From contig CANLUT010000004.1 of the NCBI GenBank assembly GCA_947494335.1, positions 248,001 to 312,000 of the forward strand: 64,000 bases of DNA, in the 5' to 3' direction. This document shows, one piece after another, positions 28,283 through 37,232 of this stretch. Positions within the stretch are counted from its first letter, which is position 1. Each line of letters opens with the position of its first letter. Below the pieces are notes generated by a model. That model ran no database searches and was not told the DNA's origin. It was given only the letters and a program-made list of their open reading frames with translations. Source of the DNA: Oligoflexales bacterium. GTDB lineage: Bacteria; Bdellovibrionota_B; Oligoflexia; Oligoflexales; RGVZ01. Position numbers and translations under genes: made by a program.

Positions 28283-28831
28283 TTAAATTGGCAAAACTAG
28301 CAATCCAAAGATAAAAAAGAGCGCACTTGCTCCATACCGAATATAGTTCATCGGCAAAACTTTAACCAGACGCTCGCCGCCAAAAACACCTAGCGCGTTA
28401 GATACCATCATTCCCAGGGTGCTTCCGATCGTCACCATCATGACAGACTGATGCTGCGCACCCAATGCAATCGTCGCCAGTTGGGTTTTATCTCCCATCT
28501 CAGCAAGAAAAAACACCACCAATGTTGTTATGAAAGCTCCGTAGTGTGGCGAGCGTTCTACATCATCCATTTTGTCAGGAATCAGAATCCACAAACCAAA
28601 AATAAAAAAAACTGCGGCAAGGATGTAATGAAGCCATACTGTAGGTACGAGGTCGGATAGAAACGACCCAACCCATGTGGCACCAAAATGATTCGCGATG
28701 GTCGCAAAAAAGATCGCGGCCATGATCGTCCATGGCTTCTTGTAACGCAAAACGAGCAGCAGACTCAAAAGCTGGGTTTTATCACCCATCTCTGAAATTG
28801 CGACCAACCCAAATGACTGCAAGAGTGCCAT
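28283..28831 (-). CDS. TMEM165/GDT1 family cation (Mn2+) transporter
   Basis: A 182-residue inner membrane protein made of two homologous three-helix halves. Each half carries the E-x-G-D-K-[TS] signature (SEMGDKTQLLSL and AEMGDKTQLATI). Bacterial GDT1 proteins such as MneA export manganese, and eukaryotic ones move Mn2+/Ca2+ into the Golgi. The ATG at 28831 is chosen because GAGG precedes it. An in-frame GTG at 28858 lies inside the stem of the upstream gene's terminator and cannot be the start. No yybP-ykoY riboswitch was recognised in the short upstream gap. Confidence 0.88.
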   Translation of the reverse strand: MALLQSFGLVAISEMGDKTQLLSLLLVLRYKKPWTIMAAIFFATIANHFGATWVGSFLSDLVPTVWLHYILAAVFFIFGLWILIPDKMDDVERSPHYGAFITTLVVFFLAEMGDKTQLATIALGAQHQSVMMVTIGSTLGMMVSNALGVFGGERLVKVLPMNYIRYGASALFFIFGLLVLPI

Positions 28832-28846
28832 CAAAGTTTTAACCTC

Positions 28847-28885
28847 AAAAAAACACACCGTATCGTTTATAGCGATCCGGTGTGT
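28847..28885 (-). terminator. Intrinsic terminator of the repeat-bearing lipoprotein gene
   Basis: On the minus strand, ACACACCG-G-ATCG pairs with CGAT-A-CGGTGTGT around a seven-base loop and is followed by TTTTTT. The stem is 12 bp with one internal mismatch. The T-run ends only about 16 bases before the GDT1 ATG, so the downstream gene must rely on readthrough or on a promoter overlapping the hairpin. Confidence 0.85.
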
Positions 28886-28917
28886 CTACATAATTTGTGT
28901 CGATGTGACCAGTAATT

Positions 28918-29631
28918 TTAGCGATTATAAGCGCCGTAGCGGATTGGACGGATCGCGTTATTACCCTCGACAGTAACTTTGCCGACAATGTAGTCGTCGC
29001 GGTCAGCTGCTGAAGATTCGGTATCTTTACCCCAGCCCGAGGTCAGAAGAATCGAGTAAGCGCCCTTTTTGAGGGTCACATTACTGGCAGATGCCGTCGG
29101 AGAATTTAGAGGGATATTCTGACCTTGCAAACGGCTCGTCAGTCCATATATCTCGAATGTGTTGGTCTGGTAGTCAACACCACAAATTTTTGCGACGTTG
29201 ATATTAAGAGTCGTGTTGTCATTCAACACTTCAAATTGGAAGAAATAAGCTGTGCCTGTTAGTGGTAGCTGAGCAATTTCATCTTTACAAGATGTGTTTT
29301 GGAAGCGTCCATCACCGATGTGGAAGACCTTATCTTGACCGAAAATAATCGTGTTAGGGTTTGGCTGGCTAATTTGGTCAGCAGGACCTGTTTGAGGGTT
29401 TTGTCCGTTAACCGGATTCTGACCGTTGGTATTTTGGCCAAATGGGTTTTGACCATTCGGATTCTGACCGTTTGGGCTCTGACCATTCGGATTCTGACCG
29501 TTTGTATTCTGATTCTGCGTCACAGTCTCTTTGCGTTTGGAGCTGCCCCCACCAAAGAAACTAGCATTTCCACAAGCCACGGAAACCAACATGGTTACCG
29601 TCGTGACTAACAACATATTTCGATTCAACAT
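28918..29631 (-). CDS. Lipoprotein with Asn-Gly-Gln-Asn-Pro repeat tract
   Basis: About 237 residues. The signal peptide ends in a lipobox (LVSVAC), so the protein should be lipid-anchored. A low-complexity linker of repeated NGQNPNGQ-like hexapeptides (about residues 40-80) is encoded by near-identical 18-base units, suggesting repeat-number variation. The C-terminal ~150 residues look like a globular beta domain with two cysteines; I do not recognise it. The ATG at 29631 has GGAGCG upstream, and earlier in-frame starts would displace the signal peptide. A strong terminator follows. Confidence 0.8.
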   Translation of the reverse strand: MLNRNMLLVTTVTMLVSVACGNASFFGGGSSKRKETVTQNQNTNGQNPNGQSPNGQNPNGQNPFGQNTNGQNPVNGQNPQTGPADQISQPNPNTIIFGQDKVFHIGDGRFQNTSCKDEIAQLPLTGTAYFFQFEVLNDNTTLNINVAKICGVDYQTNTFEIYGLTSRLQGQNIPLNSPTASASNVTLKKGAYSILLTSGWGKDTESSAADRDDYIVGKVTVEGNNAIRPIRYGAYNR

Positions 29632-29872
29632 AAATACGCTCCACATCAACTGTTTTTCCGCTCCAACATCAAAATGAGCTCTTGTAAGCCCACCCCAGCA
29701 ACTGGGACCACGCCGCGTGACCAGCACCTTTTATGCCACCGCGATAGGGGACCTGTTTTCAGTAACTTAGCGGGTATTTCTGACCCCTGCTGTCAGAATA
29801 TTTGACACAATGTATGGAAATGGGTGATTGAAGGACCTACTTAAAACCGTGCGCTGGAGCACTGAGACCCCT

Positions 29873-30538
29873 ATGCAAATGAATACTGTTTTCAAGAACA
29901 ACCACTTTGTCGTCATTGAAAAGCCGGCAGGTACCCTAAGTACCCCTTCGCGTATGGGACGAACAGACCCGCGCCCTGTTGTAGGCATATTGTTACAACA
30001 GAATCTTGGACAAAAGATATATCCTGTTCATCGCTTAGACGAAGAAGTCTCAGGACTTTTACTTTTTGCCTTGGATGATTCCGCTCACAAGGCAGCCAAT
30101 CGCTGGTTTGAGCTGCACGAGGTGAGAAAAACCTATGAGGCCATTTCCGCTGCTCCATCAATAGGGACCCCCTTCAAACCAGGAGAGGTCAATATATGGA
30201 AAAGCAAACTGATGCGTGGAAAAAAAAGAGCTTACGAGGCGGATTATGGCAAAGAATCTATAACCAAGTCAAAACTGGTGACATTCGATGCAAATCGATC
30301 CATCTGGCATTTGCAACCGCTGACTGGAAGGTCGCATCAGCTGCGTTATGAAATGTCCAAGCACGGCTATCCCATCAATGGAGACAGCCTTTATGGTTCG
30401 ACTGATCCACATCAAGAAGACGGGGCCATTGCTTTGAGGGCTGTACATCTAGATTTCTCTGCGGCAAACCGGTACGGAGATTTTGGCCTACCGACCACAC
30501 TGTCACTGAAATCCATCGAACCGATTACTTTGATGTAA
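29873..30538 (+). CDS. RluA family RNA pseudouridine synthase
   Basis: About 221 residues. The catalytic Asp lies in HRLDEEVSGLLLFA, and the N-terminal FVVIEKPAG and the C-terminal LTGRSHQLRYEM motifs define the family. These enzymes isomerise uridine in rRNA or tRNA. There is no S4 domain, as in the short RluA-type enzymes; the target site cannot be told. The start is uncertain: ATG at 29873 or 29879 fits the family N-terminus, while TTG at 29828 has a GGAAATGGG upstream. It is divergent from the repeat-bearing lipoprotein gene. Confidence 0.88.
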   Translation: MQMNTVFKNNHFVVIEKPAGTLSTPSRMGRTDPRPVVGILLQQNLGQKIYPVHRLDEEVSGLLLFALDDSAHKAANRWFELHEVRKTYEAISAAPSIGTPFKPGEVNIWKSKLMRGKKRAYEADYGKESITKSKLVTFDANRSIWHLQPLTGRSHQLRYEMSKHGYPINGDSLYGSTDPHQEDGAIALRAVHLDFSAANRYGDFGLPTTLSLKSIEPITLM

Positions 30539-30543
30539 TAAAG

Positions 30544-31863
30544 CTAGTGGCTGAGTAAAGCTTCTGAAGCCTCAAAGGATCTTGATCCGAGTGCCTGCAC
30601 AGGCCTTGCATTTTGCCCCACCTTTGAGCGTAACTGAGCTAGCTGAGACGCAGACACCTCAACTGAATGGTCTAGCACATACCACGACACACCCTCCGTA
30701 CAAGGCGGTATGGTCAGTGAACCTTCATACTGATAGTGATCAAACTTTGCCGGCAAAAGATCACGGGCAATTACCTGATTTACAACTGGGGGAGCCTCCG
30801 TAGGAAGCGAGAATTGAGAGATAATTTTATCAAATTCTTTGTGAGAGGCTCCGATTTCAACAAATACGCCTAAAATGGCGATCTTTCCGCTCGGATGCTC
30901 TAAGTACAGCTGCATTTCCATCGGGTAGCTAAATCCATTGATCTGATGCTCACTTGGACTGTGAAATACGGACTTCTTGACAGCATAAGTTTCACCATTA
31001 AGAAATGCCTTAGTCTGCCCAGACCAGCTCAGTTCTCCGGATCGATGTTTACGATCGACAGTGATGGTCTCGGAGGCCCACTTAAATCGAATCGCATTCT
31101 TGGATTTCGCGGCTTTACGTGGAATGTCAATCGGTGACTGCCATTTACCCGAGCCACATTTCGAAAACTCCGCGCTTAAAGATGCCCAATTCGAAGGGCC
31201 AGTGGCCCCATCGTAGGACCAAGGTTTCGGCTGCTTATCAATAGGCTCAGAATATTTGGTGGTTAAACTCTTTGATGCCATGCCTGCAAACCAGTGCGCA
31301 CGTCCAGTTGAGACTCCAGCCATTGGATCATTGGACAAATCCTCACCCATCACAGCTGATTGATAGATCCATTCATGACTTGAACGCCAGCTCACACTAA
31401 GCAGCATAAGAACAGTAACAAAAGTAAAAAAAGATCCAACTAATTGCAGACCAAAGCGCCTAGACACCAGCAAAATGTAAGTCACCGCGAATAAGCTCAA
31501 GCTCATTAAAAGGGAAGAATAAGCTAAGCCTGCGGCCTCAAGGTCAAGTATGGAAAACAAGAAATAAGCTGCCACACCCCACAGCAAAGCTACCAATCCA
31601 TCAGCAAAAGAGCGCATTTGGGAGGATTCGCGATCAGACCGCAACGCCAAAAATCTGAGAAGACCAAACGAGAAACCAAGTCCACCTAGTAGCAGCCACA
31701 CACCGAAGGGTATTGCACCTGCAACAAAGATATGATGAACGAGAATCGCAACTGAAACAGGAATAAGAGCTACCAATGCAAACACCCGCGGATGAGCTGC
31801 CAAGTGTTCGGCGCGTTCCATGGTCCCGTGGCTCTTTGTAGGTGTCTTACGCATAAAATTCAT
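30544..31863 (-). CDS. Membrane-anchored alpha-carbonic-anhydrase-related protein, zinc site degraded
   Basis: About 439 residues. Residues ~25-160 carry four to five hydrophobic helices; residues ~214-435 form an alpha-carbonic anhydrase domain (GKWQSPIDI, PSEHQING, TIPPCTEGVSW). Active enzymes bind zinc through three His in FHxHxPSEH and ExHxVH. Here the first reads VFHSPSEH and the second MEMQLY, so two ligands are Val299 and Gln318 and only His301 remains. Carbonic anhydrase activity is unlikely. It resembles the inactive CARP proteins of animals and may bind a ligand or protein at the membrane. ATG 31863 with AGGACG upstream is preferred to a TTG 45 bases earlier. The fusion to a membrane domain is unusual. 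Confidence 0.85.
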   Translation of the reverse strand: MNFMRKTPTKSHGTMERAEHLAAHPRVFALVALIPVSVAILVHHIFVAGAIPFGVWLLLGGLGFSFGLLRFLALRSDRESSQMRSFADGLVALLWGVAAYFLFSILDLEAAGLAYSSLLMSLSLFAVTYILLVSRRFGLQLVGSFFTFVTVLMLLSVSWRSSHEWIYQSAVMGEDLSNDPMAGVSTGRAHWFAGMASKSLTTKYSEPIDKQPKPWSYDGATGPSNWASLSAEFSKCGSGKWQSPIDIPRKAAKSKNAIRFKWASETITVDRKHRSGELSWSGQTKAFLNGETYAVKKSVFHSPSEHQINGFSYPMEMQLYLEHPSGKIAILGVFVEIGASHKEFDKIISQFSLPTEAPPVVNQVIARDLLPAKFDHYQYEGSLTIPPCTEGVSWYVLDHSVEVSASQLAQLRSKVGQNARPVQALGSRSFEASEALLSH

Positions 31864-32030
31864 CGTCCTGTCAGGGGCAGACCCTAGCGGTCCACCGAAA
31901 AACCTCAATTATTTCGGTTGACCGATGATTTGCTTTAGACCAAACCTGTTATTACCCTGGATTTATGGGGAAAATTCTTATAAATTTGCAGTTATCCCAA
32001 TGCTGATAACCCCCTGATCCGAGATACAAA

Positions 32031-33317
32031 ATGTCTAATTTGTCCGAAATTGATTCGACTCTCATTTTGCAAACCTTCTTAGTCCTACGAATCATCCAGT
32101 ATGCAGTTGAGACGTGGCTCTCTAGAAAAAATCGCGAATGGTGGGGAGACAAATCCCGTCAGGAACAAGCAGCGAAAGCCCTAGGCATCTCAGCAGCTGA
32201 CATGGAAAAAACATCGCAATACTCTGAAGCAAAGTACGGGTTGTCACGCGCTTACGCCGTGACGACCATCATCATCTCAACACTATTCTTCGCACTCGGC
32301 GGTTTGGGTATCACAGAAAAAGTTTCCGCGGACCTGACGACAGGGATCAATGGAGGCGTGATTGCTGAAGGGCTTATATTTATCGGCCTGCTGACGCTTA
32401 TGAGTCAAGGCGTAAGTCTTCCGTTCAGCCTGTACGGCACGTTCGTGATTGAAGAAAAATTCGGTTATAACAAGCAAACCATAAAGGGATTTATGTCTGA
32501 TCTCCTCAAGGGCACCGTACTCGCAGTGCTGCTGGGGTCTGGCATTCTCTCGCTCGTTTTATGGATCATGGGCACCATGGGCTCTCTCTGGTGGTTGTAC
32601 GCTTGGGCGGCTCTATCTGTGTTTAGTCTTTTCACCGCGTGGATATACCCAACGCTGCTCGCTCCCATCTTTAACAAATTTACACCCCTGGCAGATGGCG
32701 AGCTGAAAGATCAAATAAACGCGTTGGCACAAAAAATCGGTTTTCGGACTGATGGACTTTTCGTGATGGATGCCTCCAAACGCTCCGGTCATGGCAATGC
32801 TTATTTCACGGGCGTCTTCGGCAAGAAAAGAATTGTGCTCTTCGACACGCTGCTATCGAGCATGTCAAATCACGAGGTCGTCGCGGTCTTGGCACACGAA
32901 TTGGGACACTTCAAACTCCACCATGTAAGAACCGGAATGATTCGGGGGCTGATCATTTCACTTCTGATCTTTGCGGGAATCGGGGCGATGCTACCCAACT
33001 CGAACTTTTACAAGGCATTTGAGCTAACAAAAGTTAGCCATTATGCAGGGCTTGTTATTTTTTCACTCTGGTTTGGCCTCATTGAATTCTACCTGCAACC
33101 AATTCAAACCTGGTTTTCCCGCAAAAATGAGTTTGCTGCCGATGAATTTGCTAAGACAACTCTTGGAACTGGAAGCCCACTGGTCGAAGCACTAAAAAAG
33201 CTAAGAGAAAAAAGCAGCGTAATGCCGATTGCTCACCCGCTATTTTCTGCCATGTATTATAGCCACCCACCCATGCTTGAGCGTATTGCAGCACTGCAGG
33301 CGAGCGAGCCTCGATAG
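32031..33317 (+). CDS. M48 (Ste24/CAAX-type) membrane zinc protease
   Basis: A 428-residue polytopic protease. It has the Ste24 N-terminal helices, the zinc motif HELGHFKLHH (about residue 288) and the third ligand region NEFAADEFA (about 366). The ISTLFFALGG-type helices and the PLFNKF-like APIFNKFTPL motif fit the Ste24p subfamily rather than HtpX. In eukaryotes the enzyme trims prenylated CAAX proteins; bacterial members cleave membrane or misfolded proteins, with substrates mostly unknown. It has its own upstream region and is divergent from the carbonic-anhydrase-like gene. Confidence 0.9.
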   Translation: MSNLSEIDSTLILQTFLVLRIIQYAVETWLSRKNREWWGDKSRQEQAAKALGISAADMEKTSQYSEAKYGLSRAYAVTTIIISTLFFALGGLGITEKVSADLTTGINGGVIAEGLIFIGLLTLMSQGVSLPFSLYGTFVIEEKFGYNKQTIKGFMSDLLKGTVLAVLLGSGILSLVLWIMGTMGSLWWLYAWAALSVFSLFTAWIYPTLLAPIFNKFTPLADGELKDQINALAQKIGFRTDGLFVMDASKRSGHGNAYFTGVFGKKRIVLFDTLLSSMSNHEVVAVLAHELGHFKLHHVRTGMIRGLIISLLIFAGIGAMLPNSNFYKAFELTKVSHYAGLVIFSLWFGLIEFYLQPIQTWFSRKNEFAADEFAKTTLGTGSPLVEALKKLREKSSVMPIAHPLFSAMYYSHPPMLERIAALQASEPR

Positions 33318-33475
33318 CTCGATTCGCAGTTATTAGACAATGGCAAAAAATTGAATTTTTCCATTGATTAATCATGTGATGCGATCATCTGGAAAAACGA
33401 TACTCACTGAAACATGCTAAACTTAATAGCATGTTTCATTTTTTTACCGCACGCACAGCGAAAGGAAAGCCCATC

Positions 33476-35044
33476 ATGCCAGCAACAATCAAAAAGCTGA
33501 GACCACTCGAGGTTTTGATCGCCGCAGTCGTTACTACTGGGAGTGCCGAGGCTGCGTCTGTCAGTGTTGGAGCCTACGCTGTTGCTAACCACTCAAGTTG
33601 TGGCGCTGGAAATATCCCTGGAACAATTGAGGAAATGAATCGATTCTTTGCCAGCCCCGACCTTCCCGCTGACATGCAAAAGAATTTTTACTGGAAGGAC
33701 GCGAGAGTCCGTCAAAACGAATGGACCAAAGATGGTGACCACAAAGCTTCGTCCGAAGCATCCAACGGATTTGATGGCGCCGACGCTAGCCTGCTCACTT
33801 ATATTGCCAGTCATGGTGTCACTAGTAGCGGCGTCTACAAAGCACTCGCAGGTTCAAAAAATGCTGGTGGCTGCTACATTCCAACCACAAGTTTAGAGCT
33901 TGGCAATAATACGAGCCGTTATACCATCCTTTCCACATGCCAAGGCTTAAAAATCGGAACTGGCGACTATCCCGAGTCGAGTGGAGAGAATCCAACGAGA
34001 ACCTGGAAAAACGCTGCAAAAGGACTTAATTGTATTTTCGGCTATTCAAACAATATGGCTGACGCTGACCAGTACGGCGAATACCTCCTTGCCAACCTGA
34101 AAGATGGCAGTACATCCCTGTCTAAGGCATTTATGGATGCCTCTGAGTCGGTTTCTGCTGATAATATCCCTGCCGTCCTCTGTTATGGGTCAAGCGAGCA
34201 AGATGCAGCTGACTACATTGAGGAAAACAAGACTTTTGAGTCACAGTCCCGTCCTAATGCAGCATCAGCCTGGGTTTATCGAAAAGTGTATGCCGCGAGC
34301 AAAGGCCCTTCTTTAAAGTCTTCCATCCCGGCGGCGTTAAAGCTGGTTCCCGTCAAATTAAATATCGAAAAATTTGCTAAGTCATTGGTGGGGGGCGGCG
34401 CAACCAAGTCAATTTCTGGCAAGATAACCACCTTCTCGTCAAATACTGGCGTTGCGACATACAATGAAAAAACGGGAACGCTAACGGTGAAAAACTTTCT
34501 CGCAGCTGATGCCAGAGGCGACGCCGTCCCATCATTAGAGGAATCGCAACAAATCGCCGAGCACGCTTTAAAGCTAACGGGCCTCAGCAAGGTCGATCGT
34601 TCCTTGGAATTGGCTGCGTTCGCTGAAGAGCGCATCGGAGGGGCGCAGGGCCTGGGCAAAATCACATCCCGTAAATTTACGTTCAAACAAAACCTAGCGG
34701 GAGGACGGTCGCTATCGCAGCAAGGTAGCGTCGACGTAACCGTTGGATCTGGTGGCGCCATCACAGAAATCAAGACGGCCCTCGTAAAGATCGACCCAGC
34801 GTTTACCCCCTCAAGCCGCCCCACCAGCCTCGCGTCTCGAGAGGTTGAATTAGAAACAAGTGCGATTGATCAGGTTGCGAAGCGTGCCCCCGGCGCAAGC
34901 TACAAGGTCATCAAGAGAAGAATTGGCTACGATGCTGGCAACTTCATGAAACGCAATCAGATTGCTCCAGCAGTGATTGAGTTTACTGTTGAAGCGTACA
35001 AAGGTGACTTTAAGCGCAACTTTGTCCAAAGAATTGCCCTTTAA
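33476..35044 (+). CDS. Secreted protein with caspase-like (clan CD) His/Cys candidate dyad
   Basis: About 522 residues with a signal peptide (cut near AEA-A, residue 26). The N-terminal half has the order expected of clan CD peptidase folds: a strand ending in His (LLTYIASHGV, His113), then a strand ending in Cys (YTILSTCQGL, Cys155). It recalls the uncharacterised DUF6345-type proteins, a resemblance I cannot confirm. The C-terminal ~220 residues look like a PepSY/fungalysin-propeptide-like beta region. Peptidase activity is inference. The ATG at 33476 has AAAGG upstream. A strong terminator follows, and lexA lies beyond it. Confidence 0.75.
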   Translation: MPATIKKLRPLEVLIAAVVTTGSAEAASVSVGAYAVANHSSCGAGNIPGTIEEMNRFFASPDLPADMQKNFYWKDARVRQNEWTKDGDHKASSEASNGFDGADASLLTYIASHGVTSSGVYKALAGSKNAGGCYIPTTSLELGNNTSRYTILSTCQGLKIGTGDYPESSGENPTRTWKNAAKGLNCIFGYSNNMADADQYGEYLLANLKDGSTSLSKAFMDASESVSADNIPAVLCYGSSEQDAADYIEENKTFESQSRPNAASAWVYRKVYAASKGPSLKSSIPAALKLVPVKLNIEKFAKSLVGGGATKSISGKITTFSSNTGVATYNEKTGTLTVKNFLAADARGDAVPSLEESQQIAEHALKLTGLSKVDRSLELAAFAEERIGGAQGLGKITSRKFTFKQNLAGGRSLSQQGSVDVTVGSGGAITEIKTALVKIDPAFTPSSRPTSLASREVELETSAIDQVAKRAPGASYKVIKRRIGYDAGNFMKRNQIAPAVIEFTVEAYKGDFKRNFVQRIAL

Positions 35045-35065
35045 AATAGTTAGAGACCCATCAAG

Positions 35066-35101
35066 ATCTCTGGGGGAATAAAGACCTCCAGAGATTTTTT
35101 A
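35066..35101 (+). terminator. Intrinsic terminator of the caspase-like gene
   Basis: ATCTCTGG (35066-35073) pairs with CCAGAGAT (35088-35095) and is followed by TTTTTT. It lies 20 bases after the stop codon and isolates the gene from lexA. Confidence 0.88.
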
Positions 35102-35161
35102 ATATCAATCAGTGCGCTATCGTAAACGGCTAGGACAATTACTCTTTCCTCCCGCACCAAA

Positions 35162-35187
35162 ACATGCCATACTTTTATATGGTATGT
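35162..35187. promoter_or_regulatory. Probable LexA operator upstream of lexA
   Basis: ATGCCATAC, TTTT, ATATGGTAT is an imperfect palindrome (arms with two mismatches). It lies 30 bases before the lexA ATG. Its core CCATAC-TTTT-ATATGG aligns base for base with the operator before imuA. LexA autoregulation is the rule across bacteria; that LexA binds here is inferred from the shared motif. Confidence 0.75.
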
Positions 35188-35216
35188 CGTTATAGTCCAT
35201 TTGGGAGACCGATCAC

Positions 35217-35876
35217 ATGGATAAGCTAACACCAACCCAGATGAAAGCCCTGACATTCATACGTTCTGCGATGGAGTCTACGGGAAGCGCCCCAACACTG
35301 CGTGAAATCTGTCAGTTCATGGGATACTCCGCAGTAGGCAGTGCGCAGGACCTGATCTCAGCACTGCGACGGAAGGGTTTTTTGGAGGAACCCTCCAAAC
35401 AGGCTGCCCGCGCAATTGTTCCAACTGTTGCGGGCCGGGACATCACTCCAGCACAAGACAGCGAAGACGATGATCCGTTTACCCTCATACTTCCATGTCT
35501 TGGCGCCGTTCCAGCCGGTAACCCCATCGAAGCCATTGAAGACCGTATTGGAACGCTTCGCATGTCAACCAGCATGCTACCCAAACCGACACCCCCGCGT
35601 ACGTCTTTATTTGCGCTTCGCGCAAAGGGTGAAAGCATGATCGGAGCCGGAATTATGGATGGAGACTGGCTTGTTGTCGCCAGTCAGCAGACCGCACCAA
35701 CTAACTCAATTGTCGTGGCTCGCCTGGAAGGCGAGGCGACCGTCAAGCGCCTTATGAAAGATCGCCAACGTGGCTGGTTTTTAAAACCAGAAAACCCAGA
35801 ATTCAAACCTGTTTTTGCGGAAGATCGCTCATTTGAAGTTATTGGACGAGTTGTAGCCCTGCAAAGAAGCTTTTGA
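35217..35876 (+). CDS. lexA: SOS repressor LexA
   Basis: A 219-residue protein. The N-terminal winged helix (about 1-68) is followed by an acidic linker and an S24 peptidase domain. The self-cleavage site is Ala100-Gly101 (VPAGNP), the nucleophile Ser140 (AKGESMIG) and the general base Lys177 (ATVKRLM). The Ser-Lys spacing of 37 equals that of E. coli LexA. It represses DNA-damage genes and is cleaved when RecA filaments form. The start ATG has GGGAG upstream. A palindrome shared with the imuA promoter lies 30 bases before it. The regulon includes at least the imu operon in this window. Confidence 0.93.
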   Translation: MDKLTPTQMKALTFIRSAMESTGSAPTLREICQFMGYSAVGSAQDLISALRRKGFLEEPSKQAARAIVPTVAGRDITPAQDSEDDDPFTLILPCLGAVPAGNPIEAIEDRIGTLRMSTSMLPKPTPPRTSLFALRAKGESMIGAGIMDGDWLVVASQQTAPTNSIVVARLEGEATVKRLMKDRQRGWFLKPENPEFKPVFAEDRSFEVIGRVVALQRSF

Positions 35877-35897
35877 TTTTTTATCTTTGGTGAAAAT

Positions 35898-37232
35898 CTA
35901 CACTGCTACTTTGAGTGCAACTTTTGGATGATAAAGACCCGACTGTTGACTCAATGATTTGAGCGAGTGTTTGGGACTGCGGACTTCGGAAACAAGTTGC
36001 CTGACCTTTGTAAGCCCTAGGCCCTTCAACTCAGCAAACCTTAAATCGGACAGTGAAAACTCGCGCTGAAGAAGTTCTGCCGTTTTTTCGCTAACCAGGA
36101 TCTCACCAGGATCAGCATTTGTCTGAACTCGACTGGCAACGTTGACAGCATCGCCCCACATATCAAAGCTAATCCGCTTTCCGGTAATAACGCCAGCAAT
36201 CACTGGCCCAGAGTGAATACCGATCCTTATATTCAAGTCTGTTCCGAATTTTTGATTAAATTTTGCAACCTGTTTGATCAAAGCTAAAGAGAATCTCGCA
36301 ATTCTCTGTGCGTGATCTGATGCACTTTGTGGACATCCGCTGGCAGCCATATACGCATCACCAATAGTCTTTATTTTTTCAACACCGTAGTGATCAGCGA
36401 GTCGATCAAACTGGTTGAACAACTCGTGCAGCATAGCCACCAGCTGCTTGGGCGGCAGGCCTGACGAGATTCTGGTGTAGTTAACAATATCAGCAAACAT
36501 AATTGTCACGTTTTTGTAATCACGCGCCATGTTGGACCCAGTAGCCTTCAATTCACGGGCGACTTGGGCTGGGAAAACGCGAGCAATCAGTTTGTCTGCG
36601 ACTCTCTTTTTTCTTTCGACGTTTTTTTCAAGCTTGAACTGTGTCCGCGCAATTATCCCTTGATCAAGAGACATAAAAACACCTAGACCATTTGCCAAGC
36701 TTAATTGGGTTATGATCTGCCAATTTGGCAGTTCAGCGAATGCTGGTATTTTTGCGCGCAAATAGAGAAAAAATACCGAGGAAACTAACCCTGTCAAAAT
36801 CGCATAGACGGGACTCAATTTCTCCAAAGCATAACTGGCAACGATCACTAAAACAGGAATGACTTGCGTCTGCAGAATCATCCCCTTGTTAGGAAGGTAA
36901 GGGGCGTATAGTGCCATGTATACATATAGAAAAAAAACGGGGAATACCGGAGTCATATAGTTCGCAAATAAGCGCAAACGGTTTCGCGCATCTAATAATA
37001 AATAATTAAAAACAATCCAGCCCTGAAACAAACCAAAATAAAGCCCGACGTTGGGCGACTGGTTGGTTTTGTAGCGAGTGATGAAGTAGAAAGTCCACGT
37101 GCAAAGGGAGACGAGGATCAAAGCCAGTTTAAATCGAGGACTATATAAATCCATCTGGCGATACTGGAATTCCATTTCCTGATTTGGTTTGAGTACACCC
37201 AAACCAGTAGAAAAATATGGTAACCCAGCCAT
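35898..37232 (-). CDS. Membrane class III adenylate cyclase
   Basis: A 444-residue protein with about six membrane helices (30-200), a short helical linker (KNVERKKRVADKL) and a class III cyclase domain. The metal Asp residues are in IMFADIVNYT and KTIGDAYMA, and the ATP-selecting Lys and Asp are in KIKTIGD and FDMWGDAVN. The transition-state Asn/Arg lie in AVNVASRV. All catalytic residues are present, so it should make cAMP in response to a membrane signal, presumably sensed by the helical domain. The ATG has GGAG upstream. Beyond it, 37233-37520 (288 bases) holds no gene I can see. Confidence 0.9.
   Translation of the reverse strand: MAGLPYFSTGLGVLKPNQEMEFQYRQMDLYSPRFKLALILVSLCTWTFYFITRYKTNQSPNVGLYFGLFQGWIVFNYLLLDARNRLRLFANYMTPVFPVFFLYVYMALYAPYLPNKGMILQTQVIPVLVIVASYALEKLSPVYAILTGLVSSVFFLYLRAKIPAFAELPNWQIITQLSLANGLGVFMSLDQGIIARTQFKLEKNVERKKRVADKLIARVFPAQVARELKATGSNMARDYKNVTIMFADIVNYTRISSGLPPKQLVAMLHELFNQFDRLADHYGVEKIKTIGDAYMAASGCPQSASDHAQRIARFSLALIKQVAKFNQKFGTDLNIRIGIHSGPVIAGVITGKRISFDMWGDAVNVASRVQTNADPGEILVSEKTAELLQREFSLSDLRFAELKGLGLTKVRQLVSEVRSPKHSLKSLSQQSGLYHPKVALKVAV

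Noticed and set aside
28832-28858. GTG start for the GDT1-type gene
   Set aside because: The codon lies within the stem of the preceding gene's terminator.
33340-33366. AT-rich hairpin after the M48 protease gene as a terminator
   Set aside because: AATGGcAAAAAATT pairs with AATTTTTcCATT but has almost no GC pairs and no separate T-run, so evidence is too thin.
35050-35256. Minus-strand 68-codon open frame between the caspase-like gene and lexA
   Set aside because: It runs through a clear intrinsic terminator and the lexA operator, and has no ribosome site or family likeness.
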